NCBI GenBank assembly: GCA_038208735.1
Contig: JBBQYL010000139.1
Span: 1-13,757 of the forward strand
Length of the DNA stretch: 13,757 nt
Direction: 5' to 3'
Origin: Scleromatobacter sp038208735
GTDB taxonomy: Bacteria > Pseudomonadota > Gammaproteobacteria > Burkholderiales > Burkholderiaceae_C
The notes beneath the pieces were generated by a model that was not told the DNA's origin, did no database searches, and worked only from the letters and a program-made list of their open reading frames with translations. This document shows, one piece after another, positions 1-6,348 of this stretch (positions within the stretch are counted from its first letter, which is position 1; every line of letters begins with the position of its first letter). The translations under genes and the position numbers were made by a program.

Positions 1-1
1 C

Positions 2-1069
2 GTCGAGAAGAGCGGCTTCGTGTTCATCGGCCCCACGCCCGAGTCCATTCGCATGATGGGCGACAAGGTGTCGGCCAAGCAGGCCATGATCAAGGCCGGC
101 GTGCCGTGCGTGCCGGGCTCCGAAGGCGTGCTGCCCGACGACCCGAAGGAACTGATCCGCATCGCCCGCGCCGTGGGCTACCCCGTGATCATCAAGGCGG
201 CCGGCGGCGGCGGCGGGCGCGGCATGCGCGTGGTCCACACCGAGGCGGCCCTGGTCAACGCGGTGCAGATGACCCGCTCCGAGGCCGGCGCGGCGTTCAA
301 CAATCCCGCCGTCTACATGGAGAAGTTTCTCGAGCACCCGAGGCACATCGAGATCCAGATCCTGGCCGACCAGCACAAGAACGCGGTCTGGCTGGGCGAG
401 CGCGACTGCTCCATGCAGCGGCGCCACCAGAAGATCATCGAGGAAGCGCCGGCGCCGGGCATCCCGCGCCGCGTGATCGAGAAGATCGGCGAGCGCTGCG
501 CCGCCGCCTGCAAGCGCATCGGCTACCGCGGCGCCGGCACGTTCGAGTTCCTGTTCGAGGACGGCGAGTTCTATTTCATCGAGATGAACACCCGCGTGCA
601 GGTGGAGCATCCGGTCACCGAGATGGTGACGGGCATCGACATCGTGCAGATGCAGATCAAGGTGGCGGCCAACGAGGCGCTGCCGTTCACGCAGCGCCAG
701 ATCCAGATGCGCGGCCACTCGATCGAGGTGCGCATCAACGCCGAGGATCCGTACAAGTTCGTGCCGTCGCCGGGACGCATCACCATGTGGCACCCGCCGG
801 GCGGCCCGGGCGTGCGCGTCGACTCGCACATCTACACGAACTACTACGTGCCGCCGAACTACGACTCGATGGTGGGCAAGATCATCGTGCACGGCGACAC
901 CCGCGACCAGGCGCTCGCGCGCATGCGCGTGGCGCTGTCCGAGACGGTGGTCGAGGGCATCCAGACCAACATCCCGCTGCACCGCGAGCTGATGGTCGAC
1001 GCCAAGTTCATCGAAGGCGGCACCAGCATCCACTACCTGGAAGGCTGGCTGGCCCAGCACCAACGTTGA
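2..1069 (+). CDS. accC: Acetyl-CoA carboxylase, biotin carboxylase subunit (3' part)
   Basis: AccC uses ATP and bicarbonate to carboxylate the biotin on the AccB carrier, the first half-reaction of acetyl-CoA carboxylase, in the cytoplasm at the entry to fatty acid synthesis. The frame is open from base 2 and gives 355 residues ending at TGA. About 94 N-terminal residues (the Rossmann-like start) lie outside the window. Visible residues map onto E. coli AccC with an offset of 94: MGDK places Lys22 at K116, and VIIKAAGGGGGRGMRV places Lys65 at K159 followed by the glycine-rich ATP-grasp loop. FIEMNTRVQVEHPVTE starts near residue 192 and contains the metal-binding Glu194 (E288), Asn and the catalytic Arg. 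The C-terminal biotin carboxylase domain (VRINAEDP, PNYDSMVGKIIVHG) is complete. The stop overlaps the prmA start by one base, so the two are probably translationally coupled; accB is expected just upstream. No damage is seen. Confidence 0.97.
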   Translation, partial: VEKSGFVFIGPTPESIRMMGDKVSAKQAMIKAGVPCVPGSEGVLPDDPKELIRIARAVGYPVIIKAAGGGGGRGMRVVHTEAALVNAVQMTRSEAGAAFNNPAVYMEKFLEHPRHIEIQILADQHKNAVWLGERDCSMQRRHQKIIEEAPAPGIPRRVIEKIGERCAAACKRIGYRGAGTFEFLFEDGEFYFIEMNTRVQVEHPVTEMVTGIDIVQMQIKVAANEALPFTQRQIQMRGHSIEVRINAEDPYKFVPSPGRITMWHPPGGPGVRVDSHIYTNYYVPPNYDSMVGKIIVHGDTRDQALARMRVALSETVVEGIQTNIPLHRELMVDAKFIEGGTSIHYLEGWLAQHQR

Positions 1070-1977
1070 TGTTCCAGCTGGTATTGCAGGCCCCGGAAGC
1101 GCTGGTGGAGAACGTCTCCGACGCGCTGATGGACGAGCTCGACGCGCTGTCGGTATCGGTGGAGGACTCCGATGCCGACACCGACGCCGAGAAGGCGCTG
1201 TTCGGGGAGCCGGGCATGCCCGCGCCGAGCGCCGGTTGGCTGCGGTCGACGCTGACCGCCCTGTTCGAGACGGAGCAGGCCGCGAGCGAGGCCGCCACGC
1301 TGCTGCTCGCGCAGGACTGGGCGACGCAAGCCGGTAACAGCGTCAGCATGACGTCGCTCGACGAGGTGGCCGAGCAGGACTGGGTGCGGCTGACGCAGTC
1401 GCAGTTCGACCCGGTGGAGATCACCCCCACGTTCTGGATCGTGCCCACCTGGCACGAGCCGCCGGCGGCCGCCACGCACCTGATCCGGCTCGACCCGGGC
1501 ATGGCCTTCGGCACCGGCACCCACCCCACCACGCGCATGTGCCTGGGCTGGATCGCCGCGCACGAGGTCGACATCCGCGGCCAGCGGGTGCTGGACTACG
1601 GTTGCGGCTCCGGCATCCTGGCCATCGGCGCGGCGTTGCACGGCGGCACGCCCATCGACGCGGTCGACATCGACCCCGCGGCCATCTCCACCACCGCGCA
1701 GAACGCCAAGGACAACGGCGTGACGCTGCGCTCCGGCGCGCCGGACATGGCGTCGGGCGAGTACCCGCTGGTGCTGGCCAACATCCTCGCCACGCCGTTG
1801 AAGATGCTCGCGCCGCTGCTGTGCGGGCACGTGGCACCCGGCGGCCACCTGGTGCTGGCCGGCATCCTCGACCGCCAGGCCGACGAGCTCAAGGCCGCCT
1901 ATGCGCCGTGGATCGCCCTGGAAGTGGCCAACACGTTGGACGGGTGGATATTGATGAGCGGGCGCAAGGCCGGTTGA
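1069..1977 (+). CDS. prmA: Ribosomal protein L11 methyltransferase PrmA
   Basis: PrmA uses S-adenosylmethionine to trimethylate amino groups of ribosomal protein L11. The start is the ATG sharing its A with the accC stop codon (TGATG), and it begins MFQLVLQAPE, giving 302 residues, close to the usual 290-300. Residues 1-55 form the L11-recognition domain, rich in acidic residues. The methyltransferase domain follows: LDPGMAFGTGTHPTT at 141-155 (a PrmA signature), the SAM-binding loop VLDYGCGSG at 174-182, acidic VDIDP at 199-203, and N238 opening the substrate-side NILATPL motif. All key motifs are intact. The pairing of accBC with prmA is common in betaproteobacteria. A small inverted repeat follows 27 bp downstream. 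Confidence 0.96.
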   Translation: MFQLVLQAPEALVENVSDALMDELDALSVSVEDSDADTDAEKALFGEPGMPAPSAGWLRSTLTALFETEQAASEAATLLLAQDWATQAGNSVSMTSLDEVAEQDWVRLTQSQFDPVEITPTFWIVPTWHEPPAAATHLIRLDPGMAFGTGTHPTTRMCLGWIAAHEVDIRGQRVLDYGCGSGILAIGAALHGGTPIDAVDIDPAAISTTAQNAKDNGVTLRSGAPDMASGEYPLVLANILATPLKMLAPLLCGHVAPGGHLVLAGILDRQADELKAAYAPWIALEVANTLDGWILMSGRKAG

Positions 1978-2004
1978 ATTGGCGTTACGCAGCGTGACCA
2001 TTCC

Positions 2005-2022
2005 GGTACCCCGTGGGGTATC
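2005..2022. other. Short inverted repeat after prmA
   Basis: The 18-base sequence pairs GGTACCCC with GGGGTATC (one G-T wobble) around a 2-base centre, in the 99-bp gap between prmA and the zinc-ribbon gene. It is followed by a mixed T/G stretch, not a clean U-run. It could be a weak terminator, a protein-binding site or chance. No convincing sigma-70 promoter is seen in the gap, although TATGAT lies at 2065-2070. Confidence 0.25.
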
Positions 2023-2076
2023 GTTTGATGGTTCTTCCGGCCCTGTTTCCCCCTCATCGCATCGTATGATCGCGGC

Positions 2077-4041
2077 ATGAGCCTCGCCACCCGCTGCCCC
2101 GCCTGCGGCACGATCTTTCGTGTCGTGCAGGACCAGCTCAAGGTGTCCGAGGGCTGGGTGCGCTGCGGCCAGTGCCACGAGGTCTTCCACGGTATCGAGG
2201 CCTTGTTCGACCTGGACAGCGACCCGTCCGTCGCCGCGCGCCGGGCCTCGCGCGCCGCGGCCACGCCGCCCGCCACGCGCGCGTTCGCCGACCAGCGCGC
2301 GAGCGCGCCCATCCCGATGCCGACGTCCGGCGCGGCGTCCCCGTCGCCCATCGCCATTCCCGTACGGCAGGCCGCACCGCCGCCACCGCCCACCGGGCCG
2401 TCCACCTTCGGCCCGTCGGACTACCCGCCGGCCGCGCCCGCCACGCGGCCGGGCTACACCGGATTCACGCCGGCCACGCGGTCGATGCCGCCGCCGCCCG
2501 CGCCGCTGGCGCCTCCGCCCCAGGCCATGGCGCCCGCGGAGCCGACGCCGACCTCGTTCGCGCCCGTGGTCACTCGCGGCACCATCGCGCCGCGCTTCGC
2601 GGCTCGGCTGGCCGAGGAGGCCGCGCGCACGCAGGCTCCCCCCAGCGCGATCCCCTCGGCCTGGCCGCCGGCGCCGGTGCCCATGCCGCCTGTGACGCTG
2701 TCGCCGTTCGGCAGCGCGCTGCAGTTGCCCCGCGCGCCCGGCTGGCAGCCATCGCCCGCGACGGCGCCCGCTGATGCGCCCGCACCGGAGGTCGCGCCGG
2801 CTCCGCCGCCCCTCGCGAACCCTACGCACGAGACGTTCGACACGCCCCACCTGTTCGTGACGCGGGAAGCGTACGTCACGCGCCCGCCGTTCGATACGCG
2901 TGATGCGTACGCCGCGCCGCCGCCGTTCGATACGCGTGATTCGTACGCCATCCCCTCGCCGTTCGACACGTCTGCCGCGGTCGACTTCCCGATCGGCGAA
3001 CCGCAGGCGGCGCACGGCGCCGAAGCCGCGCCGGCACCGGCACCGGCACCGGCACCGGCACCGGCACCGGCACCGGCACCGGAGCCTCCGCCGCCTCCGA
3101 TCTACATTCCGCCGTCACTGCTCGCGCGGCGTCCGGAGCCGTCACCCGCGCCCGTGCAATGGCCCGCGCAGGCGCCCGAGCCCGCGCAGGCGGAGCCGCC
3201 GTTTGGCGCGTCCGTCCCCGTCTCGTCCGCGGCGCTCCCGTCGCAGTCCAGCGCCGCCGACCTCGCGTCGGCCTTCGCCGCAGGCTCGCCGGACGACGAC
3301 TCGCTGCCCGCCTTCGCCGTCGTGCGCGAGCCGACGCCGGACATCGGCGGCTCGACGATGCCCAGCCTGCTGGCCGACGACGCCGCCGACGAGTCCCGCG
3401 CCGGGCCGCCCACGCTGGCGTCGATGCTGCCGGAAGACGCCGGCGACTGGCCGCCGAAGCGCAGCAAGCGGAAGGCCGCCGACCCGAACGCGCCCACCAC
3501 CGAGGTGGCGCTGGTAGACCGGACCAAGGATCCGCGCTTCCTGCGCGAGGCCCGCAGCGGCGCGCGCTGGCGCAAGCCGTGGGTACGCGCGGTGCTGAGC
3601 CTCTCGCTGCTGCTGCTGGTGGTGGCCGCGGTGGGCCAGGTGGCCTGGCCGCAGCGCGACACGCTGGCGGCCCGCTGGCCCGCCACGCTGCCCGCATGGC
3701 AGTGGCTTTGCCAGCAGGCCGACTGCCGCATCGAGGCGCCGCGCGCGATCGCCAGCCTGGCGCTGGACGGCAGCTCGCTCACGCGCACCGACACCGAGCA
3801 TGTGCTGCTGTTCGCCGCCGACCTGCACAACCGCGCCGACCACGCGGTGCGCATCCCGTCGTTCGACGTGACGTTCATGGATCTCAATGGCGAGATCGTC
3901 TCGCGCAAGGTGCTCACGCCCGATCAGCTGGGCATCCACCAGGACGCGCTGCCGGCCGAGGGCGAGCTGCACGTGCATGCCCGCCTCCAGGTGGGCACGC
4001 TGGCGGCCAGCGGCTTCCAGGCCGACCTCTTCTATCCCTGA
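2077..4041 (+). CDS. Zinc-ribbon / DUF3426 single-pass membrane protein with Pro/Ala-rich linker
   Basis: This 654-residue protein has unknown function. It starts MSLATRCPAC with a zinc-ribbon of the MJ0042 type: Cys7, Cys10, Cys30 and Cys33 in CPACGT...VRCGQCHEVF. Residues about 50-470 are low-complexity, rich in Pro and Ala, and contain a tandem 12-residue repeat (about 260-295) and an Ala-Pro run (about 318-336). A basic stretch (WRKPWVRA) precedes one transmembrane helix at about 505-523 (AVLSLSLLLLVVAAVGQVAW). The final 130 residues match the DUF3426 pattern (ADLHNRADHAVRIPSFDVTFMD). The architecture suggests the zinc-ribbon and linker are cytoplasmic and DUF3426 is periplasmic, as inferred from charge and helix. 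Many betaproteobacterial relatives are shorter, so the linker seems expanded. The ATG has no strong Shine-Dalgarno; the zinc-ribbon right at the N-terminus supports this start. Confidence 0.9.
   Translation: MSLATRCPACGTIFRVVQDQLKVSEGWVRCGQCHEVFHGIEALFDLDSDPSVAARRASRAAATPPATRAFADQRASAPIPMPTSGAASPSPIAIPVRQAAPPPPPTGPSTFGPSDYPPAAPATRPGYTGFTPATRSMPPPPAPLAPPPQAMAPAEPTPTSFAPVVTRGTIAPRFAARLAEEAARTQAPPSAIPSAWPPAPVPMPPVTLSPFGSALQLPRAPGWQPSPATAPADAPAPEVAPAPPPLANPTHETFDTPHLFVTREAYVTRPPFDTRDAYAAPPPFDTRDSYAIPSPFDTSAAVDFPIGEPQAAHGAEAAPAPAPAPAPAPAPAPAPEPPPPPIYIPPSLLARRPEPSPAPVQWPAQAPEPAQAEPPFGASVPVSSAALPSQSSAADLASAFAAGSPDDDSLPAFAVVREPTPDIGGSTMPSLLADDAADESRAGPPTLASMLPEDAGDWPPKRSKRKAADPNAPTTEVALVDRTKDPRFLREARSGARWRKPWVRAVLSLSLLLLVVAAVGQVAWPQRDTLAARWPATLPAWQWLCQQADCRIEAPRAIASLALDGSSLTRTDTEHVLLFAADLHNRADHAVRIPSFDVTFMDLNGEIVSRKVLTPDQLGIHQDALPAEGELHVHARLQVGTLAASGFQADLFYP
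2854..2961 (+). repeat. Three tandem 36-bp coding repeats plus partial fourth
   Basis: Three in-frame 36-bp units start at 2854, 2890 and 2926 and a partial fourth at 2962. They encode FVTREAYVTRPP, FDTRDAYAAPPP, FDTRDSYAIPSP and then FDTS. Units 2 and 3 share almost identical DNA at their 5' ends (TTCGATACGCGTGAT), consistent with a fairly recent duplication inside the linker of the DUF3426 protein. Confidence 0.85.
3031..3082 (+). repeat. Hexanucleotide microsatellite (CCGGCA)8, coding Ala-Pro
   Basis: Eight exact copies of CCGGCA run from 3031 to 3078, followed by a partial CCGG. They encode an Ala-Pro dipeptide run in the linker of the DUF3426 protein. Because the unit is six bases, gain or loss of copies keeps the frame and only changes linker length. 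Confidence 0.95.
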
Positions 4042-4088
4042 GGCAGCCGCGAGGCTTCTTCGTTCACCCGTTTCCTGAAAGCGCCCCC

Positions 4089-4994
4089 ATGGCCAGCCTC
4101 GTCTGCGGTTCCCTCGCGTTCGACACCATCACCGTCTTCCCGGGGCGCTTCGCCGACCAGATCCTGCCCGAGCAGCTGCACATCCTGAACGTGTCGTTCC
4201 TGGTGCCCACGCTGCGTCGCGAATTCGGCGGCTGCGCCGGCAACATCGCCTACACGCTCAAGCTGCTGGGCGGCGAGCCGGTGGTGCTGGCCGCGCTCGG
4301 CAACGACGGCGCCAGCTACCTGGATCACCTGAAAAGACTCGGCATCTCCACCGACAGCGTGCACGTGGCGGCCGACAACTACACGGCGCAGGCCATCATC
4401 ATCACCGACGCCGCCAACAACCAGATCACGGCGTTCCACCCCGGCGCGATGATGCAGGCGCACGAGACCGGACTGCCGGCGCGCGCCGACATCAAGCTGG
4501 CCATCATCGGCCCCGACGGCCGCGACGCGATGATCCGCCGCGCCGCCGACCTGGCCGCCGCCAGGATCCCGTTCGTGTTCGATCCGGGCCAGGGCCTGCC
4601 GATGTTCGACGGTGCCGACCTGCGCGCGTTCGTGGCCCAGGCCACCTGGGTGACGGTCAACGACTACGAGGCCAAGATGCTCACCGACCGCACCGGCCTG
4701 GGCCTGGCCGAGCTGTCGACGTCGCACCTGAAGGGCGTGATCGTGACGCTGGGCGACCAGGGCTGCGAGGTGTGGGAGCAAGGCCAGCGCACGCACGTGC
4801 CGGGCGTGGTGGCCACCGAGGTGCTCGACCCCACGGGCTGCGGCGATGCGTTCCGTGGCGCGCTGTTGTACGGCCTCGAGCTGGGCTGGCCGCTGATCGA
4901 CTGCGTGACGCTGGGCAACAAGATCGGCGCCGTGAAGATCGCCTATCGCGGCGGGCAGAACCATCCGGTGGACAAGGCGGCGCTGGGCGCCTGA
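4089..4994 (+). CDS. PfkB-family carbohydrate/nucleoside kinase
   Basis: This 301-residue cytoplasmic kinase of the ribokinase/PfkB family transfers phosphate from ATP to a sugar or nucleoside hydroxyl. Burkholderial relatives are often annotated as carbohydrate kinase or adenosine kinase, and the substrate cannot be read from the sequence. PfkB signature 1 is represented by FGGCAGNIAYTLKLLGG (Gly47-Asn52 region). PfkB signature 2 is DPTGCGDAFRGALLYG, starting at Asp247, with the catalytic base at Asp253 and the GCG anion-hole segment. A Cys replaces the usual Ala in the family GAGD. VNDYEAKML (around 195) is the expected NxxE region. The gene starts 47 bp after the DUF3426 gene, in the same direction, and ends 6 bp from the convergent DUF167 gene. 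Identification of the family is firm; substrate is open. Confidence 0.93.
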   Translation: MASLVCGSLAFDTITVFPGRFADQILPEQLHILNVSFLVPTLRREFGGCAGNIAYTLKLLGGEPVVLAALGNDGASYLDHLKRLGISTDSVHVAADNYTAQAIIITDAANNQITAFHPGAMMQAHETGLPARADIKLAIIGPDGRDAMIRRAADLAAARIPFVFDPGQGLPMFDGADLRAFVAQATWVTVNDYEAKMLTDRTGLGLAELSTSHLKGVIVTLGDQGCEVWEQGQRTHVPGVVATEVLDPTGCGDAFRGALLYGLELGWPLIDCVTLGNKIGAVKIAYRGGQNHPVDKAALGA

Positions 4995-5000
4995 TCGGCC

Positions 5001-5318
5001 TCAGTCCGGCGTCGACAGCACGTCGGCGAGCCAGCTCGCGGCGACCTCGTGCGACACGGCGATCGCCACCTGCTTGCGCCGGCTCGACTCGCCGCGCAGC
5101 ACCTCGACGTCGCGCTTGGGCACGCCCAGCGACTTCGCCAACCATGCCACCAGCGCCTCGTTCGCGCGGCCGTCGATGGGTGGCGCGGCCAGGCGCAAGC
5201 GCAGCGCGCCGTCGCGCAGTCCGTCGACCTGCGTGCGCTTGGCGTTGGGCGTCACGCTCAGCTGCAGCAGCACGCCTTCTGCGCGCATGGACAGGCAGAG
5301 GGGCTCAGCGGGGTTCAT
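5001..5318 (-). CDS. DUF167 / YggU-family small protein
   Basis: This 105-residue protein belongs to the DUF167 (UPF0235, YggU) family, whose fold is known but whose biochemical role is not established. The diagnostic stretch is LSVTPNAKRTQVDG followed by LRLRLAAPPIDGRANEAL and then VEVLRGESSRRKQVAI, in the expected order. Length is near the usual 95-105. The chosen ATG gives MNPAEPLCLSMRAEG; an internal Met at residue 11 (codon at 5286-5288) is a possible alternative, since neither start has a clear Shine-Dalgarno. It is convergent with the kinase with only 6 bp between stop codons, and its upstream side faces a G-rich repeat beginning 13 bp away. Confidence 0.9.
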   Translation of the reverse strand: MNPAEPLCLSMRAEGVLLQLSVTPNAKRTQVDGLRDGALRLRLAAPPIDGRANEALVAWLAKSLGVPKRDVEVLRGESSRRKQVAIAVSHEVAASWLADVLSTPD

Positions 5319-5330
5319 CGGAGCAGATGC

Positions 5331-5359
5331 GGGGGTTGCGGGGGTTGCGGGTCATGGGG
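5331..5359 (+). repeat. G-rich repeat with G-quadruplex pattern
   Basis: The plus strand has four G-runs of 5, 5, 3 and 4 bases with 4-base spacers TTGC, TTGC and TCAT, including two copies of the 9-mer GGGGGTTGC. This fits the standard G3+N1-7 quadruplex pattern. It is 13 bp upstream of the DUF167 start codon, on that gene's template strand, and just outside the left arm of the large inverted repeat. Confidence 0.6.
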
Positions 5360-5380
5360 CAGTCGCTGGGGCACTGCTGG

Positions 5381-5636
5381 GCGTCGCTGGGTCAGTCACG
5401 ACTCACCGGGCAAGTCTCTTTTGTTCGTGTCCCCCGCCGGCCTGCGGCGCGGCTCCTCCTTGACCTCACAAAAGAGACTCGCCCGGTTCGCCGTTCCACG
5501 CCCGGTGTGCCAGCGGACAACATTTGCGGGGGAAGAAGTCCGCGAATTTGATAGGTGGTCTTGGCTTCGTCGGGCCATCGAGGCCGCGACGAAGCCCGCG
5601 GCCGGCTCGTTCACGCGCCGTCGGGCCTGACGCGAA
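5381..5636 (+). repeat. Left arm of large inverted repeat (fold-back element)
   Basis: These 256 bases are the reverse complement of 5959-6215, with about 14 substitutions and one 1-base indel by eye (about 94% identity). Differences are few in the outer 140 bases (about 4) and denser towards the centre. The arm is within a roughly 1-kb stretch (5319-6348) with no credible gene. A reading frame runs through part of both arms, but most differences between them change amino acids and the indel shifts the frame, so coding is unlikely. No transposase is present. It resembles a non-autonomous fold-back/MITE-like element or a duplicated intergenic repeat. Confidence 0.9.
5406..5486. repeat. 80-bp hairpin unit, left copy
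   Basis: The 19-mer CCGGGCAAGTCTCTTTTGT at 5406-5424 pairs with 5468-5486 (18 of 19 bases), with a 43-base GC-rich interior that can fold further. Either strand could form a strong hairpin; it might stop transcription from either side. A second copy in opposite orientation is at 6110-6190. Confidence 0.85.
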
Positions 5637-5702
5637 CTTCGCATCGCCACGCCAACACTCCTTCTCGTGACCAACGATGCGGGAGATTACCTCGGCAATA
5701 GC

Positions 5703-5841
5703 GTCATCATCGCGCCAACCGGGTCATCATCGCTCCAACTGCGTCATCGCCGCGCTAACTGGGTCATCGCCGCTCCAACTGCGGCATCACCGCGCCAACC
5801 CGTCATCACCTCGACAACCGCGTCATCCTGCGCGCAGTCGC
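5703..5841 (+). repeat. Tandem 20-bp repeat, about seven units
   Basis: Units start at 5703, 5723, 5743, 5763, 5783, 5802 and 5822; one unit is 19 bases and the last is degenerate. The consensus is roughly GTCATCRYCGCNCCAACYGS. Adjacent units follow an alternating pattern (CGCGCC/CGCTCC), suggesting 40-bp higher-order duplication. The array sits in the 322-bp centre (5637-5958) between the inverted arms. The flanking parts of the centre (5637-5702, 5842-5958) show no gene or recognisable site. Confidence 0.9.
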
Positions 5842-5958
5842 AGGATCCATGCTGGCGAACGACGGTGTCTCAGGTGGGGATCTTGCAAAAGCGCGCAGGA
5901 CGACGGGACCGTGCAGGTCGTCCATCACGAAAAGTAGCGCCGGCATCCCGATCCGCGA

Positions 5959-6215
5959 TTCGCGTCAGGCCCGGCGGCGCGTGAACGAGCCGGCCGCGGG
6001 GCTTCGTCGCGGCCTCGACGGCCCGACGATGCCAACACCACCTCACAAATTCGCGGACGCCTTCCCTCGCGAATGTTGTCCGCTGGCACACCGGGCGTGG
6101 AACGACGAACCGGGCGATTCTCTTTTGTGAGGTCAAGGAGGAGCCGCGCCGAAGGCCGGCGGGGGACACGAACAAAAGAGACTTGCCCGGTGAGTCGTGA
6201 CTGACCCAGAGACGC
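5959..6215 (-). repeat. Right arm of large inverted repeat (fold-back element)
   Basis: These 257 bases are the inverted partner of 5381-5636. The outer boundary is around GCGTC-CTGGGTCAGTCACGA read inward on the minus strand, and similarity stops at CGCGAA on the inner side. Beyond the outer edge both sides carry short GGGTTGC-type repeats, suggesting that the ancestral duplicated unit was longer than the well-conserved arm. Confidence 0.9.
6110..6190. repeat. 80-bp hairpin unit, right copy
   Basis: The stem 6110-6128 pairs with ACAAAAGAGACTTGCCCGG at 6172-6190 (two mismatches). With the left copy, this 19-mer occurs four times in the window, each time as one side of a hairpin. It lies downstream of the H1-like gene, beyond that gene's own terminator. 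Confidence 0.85.
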
Positions 6216-6230
6216 CGCAATCCGACACGC

Positions 6231-6258
6231 GGCAACCCGGCAACCCGGCAACCCGGCA
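6231..6258 (+). repeat. Tandem 8-bp repeat GGCAACCC
   Basis: Three exact copies of GGCAACCC at 6231-6254 and a partial fourth. Read on the minus strand this is GGGTTGCC repeated, mirroring the GGGGGTTGC repeats at 5331-5348 outside the opposite arm. Confidence 0.85.
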
Positions 6259-6298
6259 CTCTGCTATCCAACGCAGCCCGCAATCCGGCGATGAGCCA

Positions 6299-6325
6299 AG
6301 AAAAAGCCCGGCCGAGGCCGGGCTT
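6299..6325 (-). terminator. Rho-independent terminator of the H1-like gene
   Basis: On the minus strand AAGCCCGGCC and its complement (6316-6325 and 6304-6313) form a GC-rich stem of about 9 pairs with a tight loop, followed by a run of U's (TTTTTCTT from the A-rich 6299-6305). It begins about 23 bases after the H1-like stop codon. This is the clearest terminator in the window. Confidence 0.85.
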
Positions 6326-6348
6326 CCATTGAAGCGAGAACGCTTCCC

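Noticed and set aside
1033..3015. 660-codon open frame on the minus strand across prmA and the DUF3426 gene
   Set aside because: Arg/Gly-rich shadow of two clear plus-strand genes, no recognisable motif.
5411..5630. Small protein shared by both inverted arms (begins FVSPAGLRRGSSLTSQKR)
   Set aside because: The two copies differ mainly at amino-acid-changing positions, one is frameshifted near the end, and no start codon with a ribosome site is present.
5703..5841. Possible CRISPR array
   Set aside because: The units are 20 bases and directly adjacent with no unique spacers, units vary, and no cas genes are near. It is a tandem repeat.
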